Shown here in pieces: positions 14,862 to 16,135 of a DNA stretch of 16,135 bases; the stretch's first letter is position 1, and each line of letters starts with the position of its first letter. Location: the NCBI RefSeq assembly GCF_943913695.1, contig NZ_CALTZE010000092.1:1-16135 (forward strand), in the 5' to 3' direction. The DNA is from an uncultured Marmoricola sp. (GTDB taxonomy: Bacteria > Actinomycetota > Actinomycetes > Propionibacteriales > Nocardioidaceae). A model generated the notes under the pieces. That model made no database searches and was not told the origin of the DNA. It was given only the letters and a program-made list of their open reading frames with translations. A program made the position numbers and the translations under genes.

Positions 14862-16135
14862 TCAGGGGCCGAGGGCGGTGGTGCCGTCTGGTCGGCGGAG
14901 GTAGTGGTGGTCGTGGGGGCTGGTCCAGAGGTAGCTGGTGTGGTCGAGGCGGGTGTAGGTCCAGGGGGTGTGGGTCTTGAGGCGGTGGTGGTAGGTGCAC
15001 AGGCAGGCGAGGTTGCTGCTGGTGGTCTCCCCGCCCTCCCCGAACGGCTGGATGTGGTCGAGTTGGCAGCGGCGGGCGGGGCGGGTGCACCAGGGGAAGA
15101 CGCAGGTGACATCACGGAGCATGACCTGCTGCTGGAGCTGTGGTGAGGGGGTGTAGCCCGGGGAGGTGATCTCGGCTTCGAGGTCGATCACCGGGCGGAT
15201 CGTGATCCGGGCGTGGGGGAGGTCGAGCCAGTCGGCGAACCGGGCGGGGTCGACGACCTGCCGGTCGCGCTCGATGGTCACCAGGCTGCTGTCGTGGGGG
15301 AGGTGGGCGTAGATGACCACCTCGCGGGTCCGGCCGCCGTGGTGAGTGCTCGACTCGGCGTCGGGGATGTGTTGGCCGCGGGCGAGGTAGCCGACGGCCT
15401 TGGCCAGGCGCTGGGCGTGGGTCAGGTCGGGGTGGATGGCCAGGAGCTGGTGGGCCAGGTGGGACAGGGCGGCTTCGAGGTCGTCGGCATCGGGGGCGTC
15501 GAGTAGGCCGTTGATCTCGGCGAGGCCGTCGGTGCGCCACCGGGAGCGGCGGATCTGGAGGCCGCGGTGGTCGGCTGCCTGGGCGGCCTGGGCTGTGGCG
15601 CGGTCGGGGTCGAAGAGCGCGATGGTCTCGGTGATGAGCTCCTCGAGCGCGGGGCCGCTCAGTGACCCGGCGGTGGGGTGGACGTGGTCATCGACGAACC
15701 CGGCAGCCGCCAGGGACAGGTCGCGGGTGTGGTCGGCGATCCGGGCCGCGCGCCAGGCCGGCACTCGCCCGTCCAGGACGGCCTGCCAGGTCTGGGGCAG
15801 CCGGTCGGCCAGCTCCACGGCGGTCGCGACCAGCCGGCGTCCGGTGTGGGGGGCCACGGCCAGGGTGGTGGCGAGCTCGGCGAGGCAGAACTCCGCGACC
15901 GGTTGGGCGCCGTCACCGGCGAGGTCTACGGCGGCCTCGCGGCCCCGGGTGGGGTGCTCGTGCTCGGGCTGGGCGGGGTGCAGCCGGGCCCACTCCAGCG
16001 CGGTCTGCAGCTTCCCGACCTCCGCGGCCGCCGCGGCCTCGGCGTGACCACGCGCACGCTCCAACACTCCGGCTGCGGCATCGGTGTCGATGCCGGCCTC
16101 GCGCCGTAGGCCCTCGCGGCGTCGGGGTCCACGGG
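14862..16135 (-). CDS. DUF222/13E12-repeat family HNH endonuclease-like protein (partial, N-terminus outside window)
   Basis: The reading frame is open to the right window edge, so the true start may lie beyond it. An internal GTG at 16067 (VLERARGHAEAAAAAE) is a possible but less likely start. About 424 residues are visible. The long Ala-rich helical N-terminal part (DUF222) includes LQTALEWARLHP, AELATTLAVAPHTGRRLVATA and LPQTWQAVLDGRVPAWRAARIADHTRDL. The C-terminal HNH domain reads CVFPWCTRPARRCQLDHIQP and NLACLCTYHHRLKTH: two CxxC-type zinc pairs, the catalytic Asp-His and the closing His residues. These proteins occur in many copies in actinobacterial genomes; their biological role is not established, and nuclease activity is assumed from the HNH motif. 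Base composition and codon use look like the neighbours. Confidence 0.88.
   Translation of the reverse strand, partial: RGPRRREGLRREAGIDTDAAAGVLERARGHAEAAAAAEVGKLQTALEWARLHPAQPEHEHPTRGREAAVDLAGDGAQPVAEFCLAELATTLAVAPHTGRRLVATAVELADRLPQTWQAVLDGRVPAWRAARIADHTRDLSLAAAGFVDDHVHPTAGSLSGPALEELITETIALFDPDRATAQAAQAADHRGLQIRRSRWRTDGLAEINGLLDAPDADDLEAALSHLAHQLLAIHPDLTHAQRLAKAVGYLARGQHIPDAESSTHHGGRTREVVIYAHLPHDSSLVTIERDRQVVDPARFADWLDLPHARITIRPVIDLEAEITSPGYTPSPQLQQQVMLRDVTCVFPWCTRPARRCQLDHIQPFGEGGETTSSNLACLCTYHHRLKTHTPWTYTRLDHTSYLWTSPHDHHYLRRPDGTTALGP

Noticed and set aside
14862..16135. HNH protein as a homing endonuclease or mobile element
   Set aside because: The DUF222-HNH layout is the widespread actinobacterial 13E12 family; no intron, intein, inverted terminal repeats, target duplication or recombinase is visible nearby.

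Overview
The window comes from a very GC-rich genome with dense gene packing, GTG starts and several 4-bp start/stop overlaps. It also carries a DUF222/13E12-type HNH protein, a family common in Actinobacteria. I infer a high-GC actinobacterium, probably Nocardioides-like, but that last step is a guess from style and gene content. I see no rRNA, tRNA, CRISPR array, insertion sequence or integrase.

Region 1 (1-5.7 kb and the oxidase to 8.7 kb) is a divergently organised catabolic locus. The leftward genes are a MatC-like dicarboxylate carrier, an IclR-family regulator, a class III (CaiB/BaiF) CoA-transferase, a crotonase-fold protein and the first 17 codons of another gene. The rightward genes are a class V serine/alanine-glyoxylate-type aminotransferase and a large FAD plus Fe-S 2-hydroxyacid oxidase of the GlcD-GlcF fusion type. 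The 195-bp divergent promoter region holds two near-identical 15-bp palindromes (consensus TTCCRCGAWGCGGAA), one in front of each arm. They are good candidates for the operator of the local IclR protein. The locus looks like uptake, CoA activation, oxidation and glyoxylate transamination of a small dicarboxylate or hydroxy acid; the substrate cannot be read from the sequence. As given, the oxidase carries a -1 frameshift near 5926.

Region 2 (8.6-11.4 kb) holds a CNNM/HlyC-CorC-family membrane protein (leftward) and a rightward homologue of the histidine/phenylalanine ammonia-lyase family. This homologue lacks the Ala-Ser-Gly triad that forms the MIO cofactor: the motif reads GSIGTGDL. It also has Phe where the catalytic Tyr of the QDPYSLR motif should be. 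It is the most unusual gene here. Perfect 7-bp-arm hairpins lie at both convergent junctions, at 8654-8671 and 11428-11445.

Region 3 (11.4-14.8 kb) is a cytosine-utilisation module: a CodB-like NCS1 cytosine permease, translationally coupled to a cytosine deaminase of the small zinc (yeast FCY1) type instead of the E. coli CodA amidohydrolase type, and a divergent PucR-family activator. Cytosine would be imported and deaminated to uracil and ammonia.

Region 4 (14.86 kb to the end) is a DUF222/HNH protein, read leftward and cut by the window edge.
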